In this document: in pieces, positions 34,706 through 43,528 of the stretch
Numbering within the stretch: position 1 is the first letter of the stretch
How the letters are laid out: the number at the start of each line of letters is the position of its first letter
DNA from: Akkermansia sp.
GTDB lineage: Bacteria > Verrucomicrobiota > Verrucomicrobiia > Verrucomicrobiales > Akkermansiaceae
Length of the DNA: 48,126 nucleotides
Direction of reading: 5' to 3'
Assembly: GCA_030525455.1 (NCBI GenBank)
Contig: JAUNER010000021.1
Span: 1-48,126 of the forward strand
The notes under the pieces: generated by a model
Seen by the model: the letters and a program-made list of their open reading frames with translations, nothing else
What the model was told of the DNA's origin: nothing
Database searches by the model: none
Translations under genes and position numbers: made by a program

Positions 34706-35725
34706 ATGACCGCTAAACCTCATATCGCCTTCAAAAGATTGCCCGTAAAAATCATCGGCACGGGCTCCTATGTTCCAGAACGTCGCTTGACTAATGCCGA
34801 TTTGGAAAAAATGGTAGACACTTCTCATGAGTGGATTATCGAACGTACCGGCATTTGTGAACGCCGCATCGCCGCCGATGACGAATACACTTCTCACATG
34901 GGCACAAAGGCCGCTCAGCGTGCCTTGGAATCTTGCGGTCTCACCCCCGAAGACGTAGACCTCATCATCTGTGCTACCGTTACTCCGGATACCTTTACCC
35001 CGTCCACCGCTTGCTATATTCAGGACGCTCTCGGTGCGAAAAACGCCGCCGCTTTCGACATTTCTGCAGCTTGCTCCGGCTTCCTTTTTGCCATGAAGAC
35101 TGCTGTGCAGTACATCGGTACAGGTCAGATGCGTACTGCTCTCATCATTGCTGCTGAAAAACTTTCTACCGTTGTGAACTGGGAAGACCGCTCCACTTGC
35201 GTTCTCTTCGGTGACGGTGCAGGTGCCGCCGTTCTTCAGGCCGCAACCGGTGAGGAAGGCGAAGGTGCCGTCCTTGCCACAGACATCGGTACAGATGGTT
35301 CACTTCACGACCTACTTCAAATCCCCGGTGGTGGCTCACGCTGCCCCACGACTGTAGAAAACGCTCACGAACGCCTTGCCACCCTCGCTATGCGTGGCAA
35401 CGAAGTTTTCCGTCACGCTGTCGCTCACATGAAGGAATCTGCTCAGAGCGTTATCGAACGTGCAGGTCTAGCACCGGAAGACGTCAACCTCATCATCCCA
35501 CACCAGGCAAACCTACGCATTATCAATGCAGTAGCCAGCCGACTCAGCATTCCTGAGGAACGCGTTTTCGTCAACATCGAAAAATACGGGAATACCTCTG
35601 CCGCTGCCGTGGCCATCGCCTTTGACGAAGCTCGCCGCTCCGGTCGCTTCACCAAGGGGGATAACGTCATCCTCGTCACTTTCGGGGCAGGTCTCACCTG
35701 GTCCTCTGCCGCTATTCGCTGGTAA
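34706..35725 (+). CDS. fabH: 3-oxoacyl-ACP synthase III (KASIII)
   Basis: The protein has 339 residues. It condenses acetyl-CoA (or another primer) with malonyl-ACP to start fatty-acid synthesis. The Cys-His-Asn triad is visible: Cys123 in ISAACSGF, His266 in IIPHQANLRI and Asn296 in YGNTSAA. A GAGLTWSSAAIRW C-terminus is typical. Codon use here is more G/C-rich than in most of the window. The usual partners plsX and rpmF are not upstream. The next gene starts 36 bp downstream. Confidence 0.97.
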   Translation: MTAKPHIAFKRLPVKIIGTGSYVPERRLTNADLEKMVDTSHEWIIERTGICERRIAADDEYTSHMGTKAAQRALESCGLTPEDVDLIICATVTPDTFTPSTACYIQDALGAKNAAAFDISAACSGFLFAMKTAVQYIGTGQMRTALIIAAEKLSTVVNWEDRSTCVLFGDGAGAAVLQAATGEEGEGAVLATDIGTDGSLHDLLQIPGGGSRCPTTVENAHERLATLAMRGNEVFRHAVAHMKESAQSVIERAGLAPEDVNLIIPHQANLRIINAVASRLSIPEERVFVNIEKYGNTSAAAVAIAFDEARRSGRFTKGDNVILVTFGAGLTWSSAAIRW

Positions 35726-35761
35726 TTCCCATTTCCAATCATTTTACACACATTTACTTTC

Positions 35762-36892
35762 ATGACCACAGAACCATACGGTAAAAAGAACCCTTTCCCG
35801 GCTCCCGTCCTTGGTGTAAAGCACATCACCGGCGAGGGTAGCCCCAAAGAAACCATCCACATCGAGTACAGCCTAGACGGCTCCGGTCTCGAGTACGCCG
35901 CCGGTGACGCTCTGGCAGTCATCCCTGCCAACGACCCGGCTCTCGTTTCTGCCCTTATCGCTCAGCTCGGCTTAGATGCTACGGCTTCCGTCACCACTCC
36001 CGAGGGCGATACTGTAACTCTCGAAGAAGCCCTTACCACCTCTTACGACATCACAGGCGTCAATAAAGCCCTGCTTACCAAGTGGGCAGCCGCCTCCGGC
36101 TCTGCTGAGCTAGAAGCCATAGCCACGGGCGACAAAGAAGCTCTTTCTGATTTCCTCTGGGGTCGCGACATCCTCGACCTTGCTACAGAATTTCCGGTTT
36201 CTTTCGACTCTGCCGAAGCATTCACCGGAATGCTGAAAAAAATCATGCCACGCCTTTACTCCATCGCCTCCAGCCCGAAAGCCCACCCCGGTCAGGTTCA
36301 CCTATGTGTGGGTGCTGTTCGCTACACGGCTCGCGACCGCAAGCGTGGCGGTGTTTGCTCTACCTACATGGCAGACCGCTTACAGCCCGGCATGACGGCA
36401 AAAGTTTTCATCCACAACAATAAGAACTTCAAGCTCCCGGAAGACACCGCCACTCCGGTTATCATGGTTGGTCCCGGCACAGGCATTGCCCCGTTCCGTT
36501 CATTCTGGGAAGACCGCATCGCCGATGGTGCCACTTCCGGCAACTGGCTCTTCTTTGGCAACCCCTACCGTGCCACTGACTTCTGCTACGAGGACGAACT
36601 CGCTCCGCTCACTGAATCCGGTGCTCTGAAGCTCTCTATCGCCTGGTCACGCGATACAGAAAAGAAAGTCTACGTCCAGCACCTCATGGTTCAAGAGGGG
36701 GCAGAGCTCTGGGCTTGGCTCGAACGCGGTGCCTGCTTCTACGTTTGCGGTGATGCTTCCCGCATGGCAAAAGACGTCGAAGCCGCCCTCATCGAAGTCA
36801 TCACCACCCACGGCAATAAGTCTGCTAAGGAAGCCGCTGCTTACCTCGCTGATATGAAGAAGAACCGCCGCTACCAACGCGACGTGTACTAA
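35762..36892 (+). CDS. Stand-alone FAD/NADP(H) reductase module, CysJ-like without flavodoxin domain
   Basis: The protein has 376 residues matching the C-terminal half of diflavin reductases (sulfite reductase flavoprotein, cytochrome P450 reductase). It has an FAD-binding barrel with an inserted helical domain, RLYSIASS (164-171) and GGVCSTYMAD for FAD. VGPGTGIAPFRSFWE (236-250) and YVCGDASRMAKDVE near the end bind NADP(H). It ends in a tyrosine (RRYQRDVY), as expected of the family. The FMN/flavodoxin domain is absent, so electrons must pass to a separate partner, perhaps a ferredoxin, flavodoxin or sulfite reductase beta subunit; none is adjacent. It is tightly linked to fabH. Confidence 0.88.
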   Translation: MTTEPYGKKNPFPAPVLGVKHITGEGSPKETIHIEYSLDGSGLEYAAGDALAVIPANDPALVSALIAQLGLDATASVTTPEGDTVTLEEALTTSYDITGVNKALLTKWAAASGSAELEAIATGDKEALSDFLWGRDILDLATEFPVSFDSAEAFTGMLKKIMPRLYSIASSPKAHPGQVHLCVGAVRYTARDRKRGGVCSTYMADRLQPGMTAKVFIHNNKNFKLPEDTATPVIMVGPGTGIAPFRSFWEDRIADGATSGNWLFFGNPYRATDFCYEDELAPLTESGALKLSIAWSRDTEKKVYVQHLMVQEGAELWAWLERGACFYVCGDASRMAKDVEAALIEVITTHGNKSAKEAAAYLADMKKNRRYQRDVY

Positions 36893-36919
36893 AAGCTCTC
36901 TTCTCTGATAGACAATTTT

Positions 36920-36984
36920 CTCTCGCCACGGGGCGGCATTCCTCACACACATATAAGCTAAATTAGCCGCTCCGTGGTGCAGAG
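36920..36984 (+). repeat. Long imperfect inverted repeat (hairpin)
   Basis: CGCCACGGGGCGGC (36924-36937) pairs with GCCGCTCCGTGGTG (36966-36979) with two G-T pairs. The stem extends outward by CTCT/AGAG past a one-base bulge, and the loop is 28 nt. It lies 28 bp after the reductase stop and about 115 bp before the polysaccharide cluster. No T run follows, so it is a bulky terminator-like or mRNA-end structure. Confidence 0.6.
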
Positions 36985-37097
36985 AATCCCTCTTCATCAC
37001 ATCCAAACAATAGGGATTCGCCATCCGTGCGAGTCCTTTTATGCTAAATAAAAGGTACGATTCTCTAACTCCTTCATTCCGCATCCTCTCTGCAAGT

Positions 37098-38225
37098 ATG
37101 AAAAAAATCGGGGTACTTACACAGCCTCTGGGTAGTAATTATGGGGGGCTTCTTCAGGCCTTTGCATTGCAGACGGCTATTACCCAACTGGGATTTCAGG
37201 GGGAAGTGGTGGAACACGGACGCTCCTATCATTCTTTAGAAAAGCCTATTTTGAGGAATGCTAAATTAGCACTCTTATTTGTTCTCAAATACCTTACAAA
37301 AAAAAGCACTCGTCACGTCTGCCCGCCTTTTATCTATCGTTCTATCTTTTATCCTTTTGTACAGGCACATATCCCGGCATCCGGGTATTTAGGAGCAGAA
37401 GGCATCATTGCCAACCACGACCGATACGAAAAATTCATCGTTGGCAGTGACCAAACCTGGCGACGTGCTTATAATGGTAGTGTCTCAGAGGGCTTCATGT
37501 TCCTCGATTTTCTCCCGCTAGAAAAGAGACAAAAAAGTTTCACCTACGCCGCCTCATTCGGCACAGATGAGTGGGAGGGGGCAGAGGGGAACATCCCTGC
37601 TTGCAGCCAAGCCCTTAGTGAACTCAGGGCTATCTCCACCCGCGAGCATTCCGGTGTCGACATCTGTCGCGATACTTTCGGCGTTTCTGCCGTCCAGATG
37701 CCGGACCCCACCCTGCTCCTCACCGCAGAGGACTACAATGCGGTCATTCCGGAGAAAGTCAAAACACCCCCCGCCCCTTACATCGGCAACTACGTTCTCG
37801 ACTCATCGCCGCAGATTAAAACTCTCTTATCTAGCCTTAGCTCTTCTCTTCAGCTTCCTCTGCACGGGCTTATGCCGGATGACTTGGCACTCAACCCTCT
37901 CAAACGCCTCCCCATGAGGGTTCCTCAGTGGCTTGCCTCTATTCGTGGGGCATCGTATATGCTTACAGACTCATTCCATGGCTGTGTCTTCTGCATCATT
38001 TATAACATTCCTTTCATTTGCCTAGGGAACAAAGGTCGTGGCTCCGCCCGCTTCGATTCTCTTCTCCGCACTTTCGGGCTGGAATCCCGCCTTGTCACCG
38101 ACCACGATACAGAGAGCATTCTCACACTCCTCCGCACCCCCATCGACTGGGAACGAGTCAACGCCATCCGTGCCACCGAACGCGACCACGGTCGTGCTTT
38201 CCTCTCAGAAAATCTAGCCGACTAA
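37098..38225 (+). CDS. Polysaccharide pyruvyl transferase family protein
   Basis: The protein has 375 residues from the ATG at 37098, where the family start KKIGVLTQPLGSNYGGLLQAFALQTAI begins; an ATG at 37041 adds 19 unrelated residues. Recognisable blocks are FIVGSDQTWRR, LDFLPLEKRQKSFTYAASFGTDEW, REHSGVDICRDTFG, MPDPTLLLT, and TDSFHGCVFCIIYNIPFI near the C-terminus. Members add ketal-linked pyruvate to sugars of exopolysaccharides. It opens the surface polysaccharide cluster and is 12 bp ahead of the flippase gene. Confidence 0.88.
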   Translation: MKKIGVLTQPLGSNYGGLLQAFALQTAITQLGFQGEVVEHGRSYHSLEKPILRNAKLALLFVLKYLTKKSTRHVCPPFIYRSIFYPFVQAHIPASGYLGAEGIIANHDRYEKFIVGSDQTWRRAYNGSVSEGFMFLDFLPLEKRQKSFTYAASFGTDEWEGAEGNIPACSQALSELRAISTREHSGVDICRDTFGVSAVQMPDPTLLLTAEDYNAVIPEKVKTPPAPYIGNYVLDSSPQIKTLLSSLSSSLQLPLHGLMPDDLALNPLKRLPMRVPQWLASIRGASYMLTDSFHGCVFCIIYNIPFICLGNKGRGSARFDSLLRTFGLESRLVTDHDTESILTLLRTPIDWERVNAIRATERDHGRAFLSENLAD

Positions 38226-38237
38226 GTCTATTCTTCC

Positions 38238-39758
38238 ATGAACGAGTTCAAAGCAGGTGTCTGTATCAACTACATCTCGATTGTCATCCGACTATCGACC
38301 TCGTTCTTCATGACCCCCTTTGTCATCGAAAAACTCGGCATGGACGAGTACGGACTTTTCATGCTCAGCAATGTTATCATCTCATGGTTAACATTAACAG
38401 ATTTTGGTCTAGCTCCATGTATTGGGAAATATGTTTCCACTTACCAGGCGAAGCAAGAGCTTGATAAACAAGCCCACTTCTTGGGGCAGTGTTGCCTTCT
38501 CTTTCTCCTGCTCGGGTTCATCACCCTCATCGCCGGGCTGGTCTGCTACTGCTATTTAGACGCCATTTTCCCTAAACTCACCCCCGACCAACTCGATACG
38601 CTCGAAGTCCTTTACCTTCTCACCCTCAGCAACCTCGCCCTCTCTTTCCCCCTGCGTCCTTTGACCTCCATCGCCGGGGCTTACTTGAAATTCACCATCC
38701 CCGGCATCGTCAACCTCGCCACTTCTATTCTAAATGCCGGATTAACTATTTTACTCCTCTACTTGGGGTACAAGGCCATCGCCCTCACCGTTCTCAGCGT
38801 TTCCCTAGCCGTAGCCGGCATGATTTGGGGTGTCTATTATTCCGTAAAAATCCTTGGGGCTCGCCTCCGATTTTCTAAGCCGGATATTCCCCTTTACAAA
38901 GAAATGTTCGGCTTCTCATTCTGGGTTTTCCTCAACCAAATCATGGATTTGTTTTACTGGAAAGCAGGCACCCCCATCGTCACCAGCCTAGCCGGGGCAA
39001 GTGCGGCAACCATTTTTACTCTGGGTGTATCTTTTTCATATAATTTTATAACAGCATCAACATCTATCTCATGTGTCTTTGCTCCCAAAATAATGCACAT
39101 GGTAGCCTTGGGAAGCACACCCCATCAACTTACCGAGCTCATGATCAAAGTAGGTCGAATGCAGCTCGCCGTTCTTAGCATCATCCTTTTAGGCTTCATT
39201 ACCTTCGGTCAGAGTTTCCTCACCCTCTGGGTGGGCGATACTGTCGGCTCAGATGTATCTACTGTATACATTGGTGCATTATGTGTTTTAATCCCATTGG
39301 TTATACCTCTTACCCAAAACACAGGCCTCGCCATTCTTCAAGCCCTCTCTATTCATAAAGGGCGAGCCATCATCCTTTTCTATACTTCTATTACGGGAGT
39401 CATCATCGGCTATATCCTTACTAGCTTCTGGGGACCTCTGGGCATGTTTATCGGCACCGCTATTTCTCTTTTCATCGGTCAGAACTTCCTCATCAACCGC
39501 TATTATGCCAAGCGAGCCAAGCTAGAAATTGCCTCTTACTTTAGGCAGACCTATTTCCCCATCACCCCCATCGCTCTCGTCGCTCTCCTTCTCGGTTATG
39601 CCACCATGTCCATGCTAGACCTCACTTCCTGGCTTCATTTCATCATTGCCGCCGTTATCTATGGCAGTCTTCTTGCCCTAGCTATTTTCTTCTTCTACCT
39701 CAATAAGGAAGAAAAAGACCACTTCCTCGCCCCCATCAGAAAGATTATCCGCATCTAA
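38238..39758 (+). CDS. Wzx-type polysaccharide flippase (MOP superfamily)
   Basis: The protein has 506 residues with 12-14 hydrophobic segments. The start KAGVCINYISIVIRLSTSFFMTPFVIEKLGMDEYGLF is typical of O-antigen and exopolysaccharide flippases. It would move lipid-linked repeat units across the inner membrane. A 14-bp gap separates it from the following glycosyltransferase gene. Its coding sequence is comparatively C-rich, like the gene before it. Confidence 0.9.
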   Translation: MNEFKAGVCINYISIVIRLSTSFFMTPFVIEKLGMDEYGLFMLSNVIISWLTLTDFGLAPCIGKYVSTYQAKQELDKQAHFLGQCCLLFLLLGFITLIAGLVCYCYLDAIFPKLTPDQLDTLEVLYLLTLSNLALSFPLRPLTSIAGAYLKFTIPGIVNLATSILNAGLTILLLYLGYKAIALTVLSVSLAVAGMIWGVYYSVKILGARLRFSKPDIPLYKEMFGFSFWVFLNQIMDLFYWKAGTPIVTSLAGASAATIFTLGVSFSYNFITASTSISCVFAPKIMHMVALGSTPHQLTELMIKVGRMQLAVLSIILLGFITFGQSFLTLWVGDTVGSDVSTVYIGALCVLIPLVIPLTQNTGLAILQALSIHKGRAIILFYTSITGVIIGYILTSFWGPLGMFIGTAISLFIGQNFLINRYYAKRAKLEIASYFRQTYFPITPIALVALLLGYATMSMLDLTSWLHFIIAAVIYGSLLALAIFFFYLNKEEKDHFLAPIRKIIRI

Positions 39759-39772
39759 CCCTCCCATTACCC

Positions 39773-40768
39773 ATGACTAATACATCACCTCTCATCTCCA
39801 TCATCATTCCGGTTTACAAGGTAGAGCCCTACCTCCGCCAGTGCCTCGACTCCGTCCTTGCCCAGACCTACCCCCATTGGGAAGCCATCTGCATCAACGA
39901 CGGCTCCCCCGATAACTGCGGTGCTATCCTCGATGAATATGCTGCCAAAGACTCTCGATTTATCGTCATCCATCAAGAAAACCAAGGCGTTTCTGTAGCT
40001 AGGAATAGAGGTCTAGAAGTTATGCAGGGAAAATACCTAACACTTCTTGATGCCGATGATTGGTTTTCTCCTGGTGCACTTGAGTGTATTATTACAGCTA
40101 TGGAAGAAAGTACTGCTGACTTCGGTAGATGTAGTAGAACAGACCATGAACCTAATGGAGAAACAAAAAGAGTTCTTAGAGGAGCTTCATTTTATCATGA
40201 AAACGTCCCCTACACTTCACACATATTATGTGTTTTAGATAGAAAAAATATTGCTACGGAAGCTGGAGGAGCTGTCTTTATTTGTGACAAAATTCGTTCA
40301 CAAAATCTCAAATTTATCCCACATGCTAAATTAAGCGAAGATATAGACTTTGTTGTACACTACCTTAGCAATACCACTAATGTTGTCTATATTTTCTCAC
40401 CAATATATCATTACAGAAAAGGCATAGGGGCAGTACAAGGATTTATATCAAATTCTGTGAAATACTCGATTGAATGTGTTGATGCAATGATAAATATTCT
40501 TGAACGCTTACAAGATCTCAAACCATCACGACATTTCTCTCGCACACAGAAACATGGTTTTTACGCCATACTCCTTCAATGCATATTTGCACATTCAAAA
40601 ATTTTAACAAACATCGCAAATACACAACATTTAAATCTTTCTAATATAAAAAGTCCAAAAAAAATATTTCGCATTATTATAAATAGTAACATCATTGATT
40701 CTTTAAAGCTGATTCTACGTTTTTATTGTCCGCTGCTCAATAAATTCAAAAGAAAATTTCTAAATTAA
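39773..40768 (+). CDS. GT2 family glycosyltransferase, compositionally mosaic
   Basis: The protein has 331 residues with the GT-A start SIIIPVYKVEPYLRQCLDSV, NDGSPDNCGAIL, NQGVSVARNRGLE and the metal-binding LLDADDWFSP. The first 190 bp are G/C-rich (about 54% by hand count for 39781-39960); G+C then falls to about 41% in the next 180 bp and lower beyond. The N-terminal half closely resembles the GT2 at 9167-10279, the C-terminal half does not. It probably adds one sugar of the polysaccharide repeat. Confidence 0.9.
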   Translation: MTNTSPLISIIIPVYKVEPYLRQCLDSVLAQTYPHWEAICINDGSPDNCGAILDEYAAKDSRFIVIHQENQGVSVARNRGLEVMQGKYLTLLDADDWFSPGALECIITAMEESTADFGRCSRTDHEPNGETKRVLRGASFYHENVPYTSHILCVLDRKNIATEAGGAVFICDKIRSQNLKFIPHAKLSEDIDFVVHYLSNTTNVVYIFSPIYHYRKGIGAVQGFISNSVKYSIECVDAMINILERLQDLKPSRHFSRTQKHGFYAILLQCIFAHSKILTNIANTQHLNLSNIKSPKKIFRIIINSNIIDSLKLILRFYCPLLNKFKRKFLN

Positions 40769-40790
40769 ACCTGTATTTAATAAACACATT

Positions 40791-41984
40791 ATGAAAACAC
40801 CCCTTATTTATACCTGTGCTTTAAGACCTTTTTATACTTCTGATGCTTTCTTCACTAGAGACTCAGGGCTATTATGTCGTTCCTTACAATCCATAGGAAT
40901 CCCTGCTAAAGCAATCGTTCCGGAACAAAATCCACCAGCACCTAAAAGAGAAGATGTTATCCGTGCAGATTACGAAAAAGAAATGAAAAATCCCGAATGG
41001 TGGAAAAATTTCAACATTGATGCAGTTATTTTCGTCACCTGGGGTGAAAAAAAAGATACAGAAATCATCAATGCCGCAAAAAAAGCAGGACTAATAATCA
41101 TTTTAGTAGCAGATGATGGCAATGGAAAATTATACAGTATAAAAGAAATATATACCCTTACCCTACGAAGACATTATCACTTATCTTTTTTCAAAAAACA
41201 TTTTATTACATTAATAAAGACTCCATTAACTATAGGCTACTATATCAAATTACTGGGATTAACTGGCAATTCAAGATACATCCAATATTCCCTAGCAGAC
41301 TACTTACAAGTTATTAACCCATTCATATTAGATAATATTAAACAAGGAGTAAAAAAATTAAAAATTAATTGGAATTGTGAATTTGGGATTGGTTGCTCCG
41401 CAAACAGAATAAACCCTAAACCATTAGCAAAAGATATTCATAATCCAATAGTTGTATGTGTCGGTCTTTGGGAAAAGGTAAAACACAAGCGACCTCATTA
41501 TTTATTAGACGTTGCTCATGAATTACTAAATCAAAATAAAAAAGTCCATATTCACGTTTATGGGAAAATGCCAGAATTCATGCACCAACGTTGGGAACAA
41601 GAACCAAACAAAGAAAGATTACATCTTCATGGAATTGTTCCTCAAGATGAAATTTTAACCACTATGTCAAAAGCTCAAGTATTCTTTTGCCCATCAGCAA
41701 CGGATGCCGTTCCTGTACCAGTAGTTGAAGCTCTATGCTCCGGTTGCTCCGTATGTGGTGGTGGTGGCATGGTTCGATGGGCATCTGCAGAAGGCTATGG
41801 TGTTTGCTCCACAGGAAAAGATAATCCCATAGAAGAAGCTCAACAAATCAACGAAGAACTAGGAAAATGGGAAAATAATCACTACCAAGCATCCCAAATA
41901 GCACAATATTGGATTCCTCACGTTTCTTCTCTTGAAATTGTCAAAAATATGGTCACATTTGTTACGAGTAAAACAACTAAATAA
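40791..41984 (+). CDS. GT4-like glycosyltransferase (GT-B fold)
   Basis: The protein has 397 residues. The C-terminal nucleotide-sugar domain shows VVCVGLWEKVKHKRPHYLLDVAHELL, VHIHVYGKMPEF, LHLHGIVPQDEIL, and FFCPSATDAVPVPVVEALCSGCSVCGG with the ExxxxxG-type donor site. The N-terminal acceptor domain is divergent. It is A/T-rich like its neighbours up to 43.5 kb. It is probably one of the repeat-unit transferases; donor unknown. Confidence 0.82.
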   Translation: MKTPLIYTCALRPFYTSDAFFTRDSGLLCRSLQSIGIPAKAIVPEQNPPAPKREDVIRADYEKEMKNPEWWKNFNIDAVIFVTWGEKKDTEIINAAKKAGLIIILVADDGNGKLYSIKEIYTLTLRRHYHLSFFKKHFITLIKTPLTIGYYIKLLGLTGNSRYIQYSLADYLQVINPFILDNIKQGVKKLKINWNCEFGIGCSANRINPKPLAKDIHNPIVVCVGLWEKVKHKRPHYLLDVAHELLNQNKKVHIHVYGKMPEFMHQRWEQEPNKERLHLHGIVPQDEILTTMSKAQVFFCPSATDAVPVPVVEALCSGCSVCGGGGMVRWASAEGYGVCSTGKDNPIEEAQQINEELGKWENNHYQASQIAQYWIPHVSSLEIVKNMVTFVTSKTTK

Positions 41985-41995
41985 ATTTCATAAAA

Positions 41996-43525
41996 ATGAC
42001 AGATAACGCCAAGGCAATAAAAATTATTTTTATCATATTAACAATCATCCTACTATCTACATCTGTTGGATTCTTATCCAGTGATGAAAACCCTCTTTTT
42101 AGCCTTGCATTATGTATAATTCCTATAAGCATTTTATCTATTATTTTCATCAAGGAAAAAATTTGGTATACTTGGTTTCTTCTACCTCCTTTATTTCTAC
42201 CATTAGGAATTCATAGTGATTATAAATATTTTTTAATAATCCTTACAACTCTTCCATTTTATATTTGGTTTATTATAAGGGAAAAAATCCCTATTACATG
42301 GAACAAACTTCTTCTTCTTGATATTCCCCTCTCTATTCTTCTAATATATATCGCTTATGTATTTTTGAGCAATCCTTTCGGAATTGGTGTTGACTATTTT
42401 GAAGATTACTATGGAGGTAAAGGATATGTTCTTTGTCTCGGTGCTTTGCTTGCCTATATCTCTTACTCAACCCTCGTAACAAATAGCCATCAATTAGGTA
42501 AACTTCTTACATGGTATTTACCAATCCTCATCTTCTTTACAATTATATCTACAATAAAGGCACTTGTTTTAGGAGAAGGAGAATCTCTAGAAAATGTTAA
42601 TCAAACTTCAGGTAACGAAGGATACAGAGAAATGGAATACCTTTCTCTTTCCATACTCATCGGACAATTAATCATTATTAAATACAATATTAAAGATATA
42701 ATAATAAAGATATGGCCATCCATACTAGGTGGCTTAAGTTGTTTAGGCATACTTATTTCCGGCTTCAGAAGTCGAGTTTTATTTCTGGCTTTTACATTTA
42801 TTTGTGTGAGTATCCTATACAAAAGATGGTTCACTTTATTCATCATACCACTTATAGGGATCAGTTGTTTAACAATTTTATCAGCAAATGGCACAACAAG
42901 AGAACTACCAAGTGGTATACAACGATGTCTTGCTCCTCTCGAATTCATAGATATTGATCCAAATATACGAAGAGAAGCCCAAGGCTCTATTGACTGGCGA
43001 ACTCAAATGTGGGACTGGGCTCTAGATGATAGAGAACTCTTTATTAAAGATAAAATTTGGGGAGATGGGTTTTCATTTGACATCTACACCATGAAAGCCA
43101 ATATCTATTTCCAAACAAGAAATATACGGGAAGTAGGTGACTCCATGGGAAATATGCAATATGCAAGAACAGGGCAATGGCATAATGGCCCCATATCGAC
43201 CATTCACTCTCTAGGTTATGTAGGTTTAGCGATTTTCTCAATTTTATCCGTTATAGGAATGTATTATAGTTGGCTAGTAAGTACTATTTATAAAAAACAT
43301 CAATATAAAACTGGTATACTTTATATCAGCTTAACAACCTTCATGTCGACCCCAATATTTTATTTTATTTATGCTGATGCCTTTAAAGCAATACCATTGC
43401 ATATCATTAATCTTACAATTATCAAGCTATTGTATTGCTGTGCTAAACGAGAGGGATTATACATCACAAAATCAACACGCAAGGAGTATATCCCACTATC
43501 TTGTAGAACTGCCCAAGCTGAATGA
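41996..43525 (+). CDS. Wzy/O-antigen-ligase-like membrane protein
   Basis: The protein has 509 residues and is very hydrophobic with about a dozen TM segments. One long periplasmic loop (about 290-400) follows the RSRVLFLAFTFICVSI segment, as in polysaccharide polymerases and O-antigen ligases. HNGPISTIHSLGYVGLAIF resembles the conserved H...G region of that superfamily. Position between transferases and the flippase suits a polymerase. It ends in TGA and is separated from the next gene by 3 bp. Strongly A/T-rich. Confidence 0.78.
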   Translation: MTDNAKAIKIIFIILTIILLSTSVGFLSSDENPLFSLALCIIPISILSIIFIKEKIWYTWFLLPPLFLPLGIHSDYKYFLIILTTLPFYIWFIIREKIPITWNKLLLLDIPLSILLIYIAYVFLSNPFGIGVDYFEDYYGGKGYVLCLGALLAYISYSTLVTNSHQLGKLLTWYLPILIFFTIISTIKALVLGEGESLENVNQTSGNEGYREMEYLSLSILIGQLIIIKYNIKDIIIKIWPSILGGLSCLGILISGFRSRVLFLAFTFICVSILYKRWFTLFIIPLIGISCLTILSANGTTRELPSGIQRCLAPLEFIDIDPNIRREAQGSIDWRTQMWDWALDDRELFIKDKIWGDGFSFDIYTMKANIYFQTRNIREVGDSMGNMQYARTGQWHNGPISTIHSLGYVGLAIFSILSVIGMYYSWLVSTIYKKHQYKTGILYISLTTFMSTPIFYFIYADAFKAIPLHIINLTIIKLLYCCAKREGLYITKSTRKEYIPLSCRTAQAE

Positions 43526-43528
43526 ACA

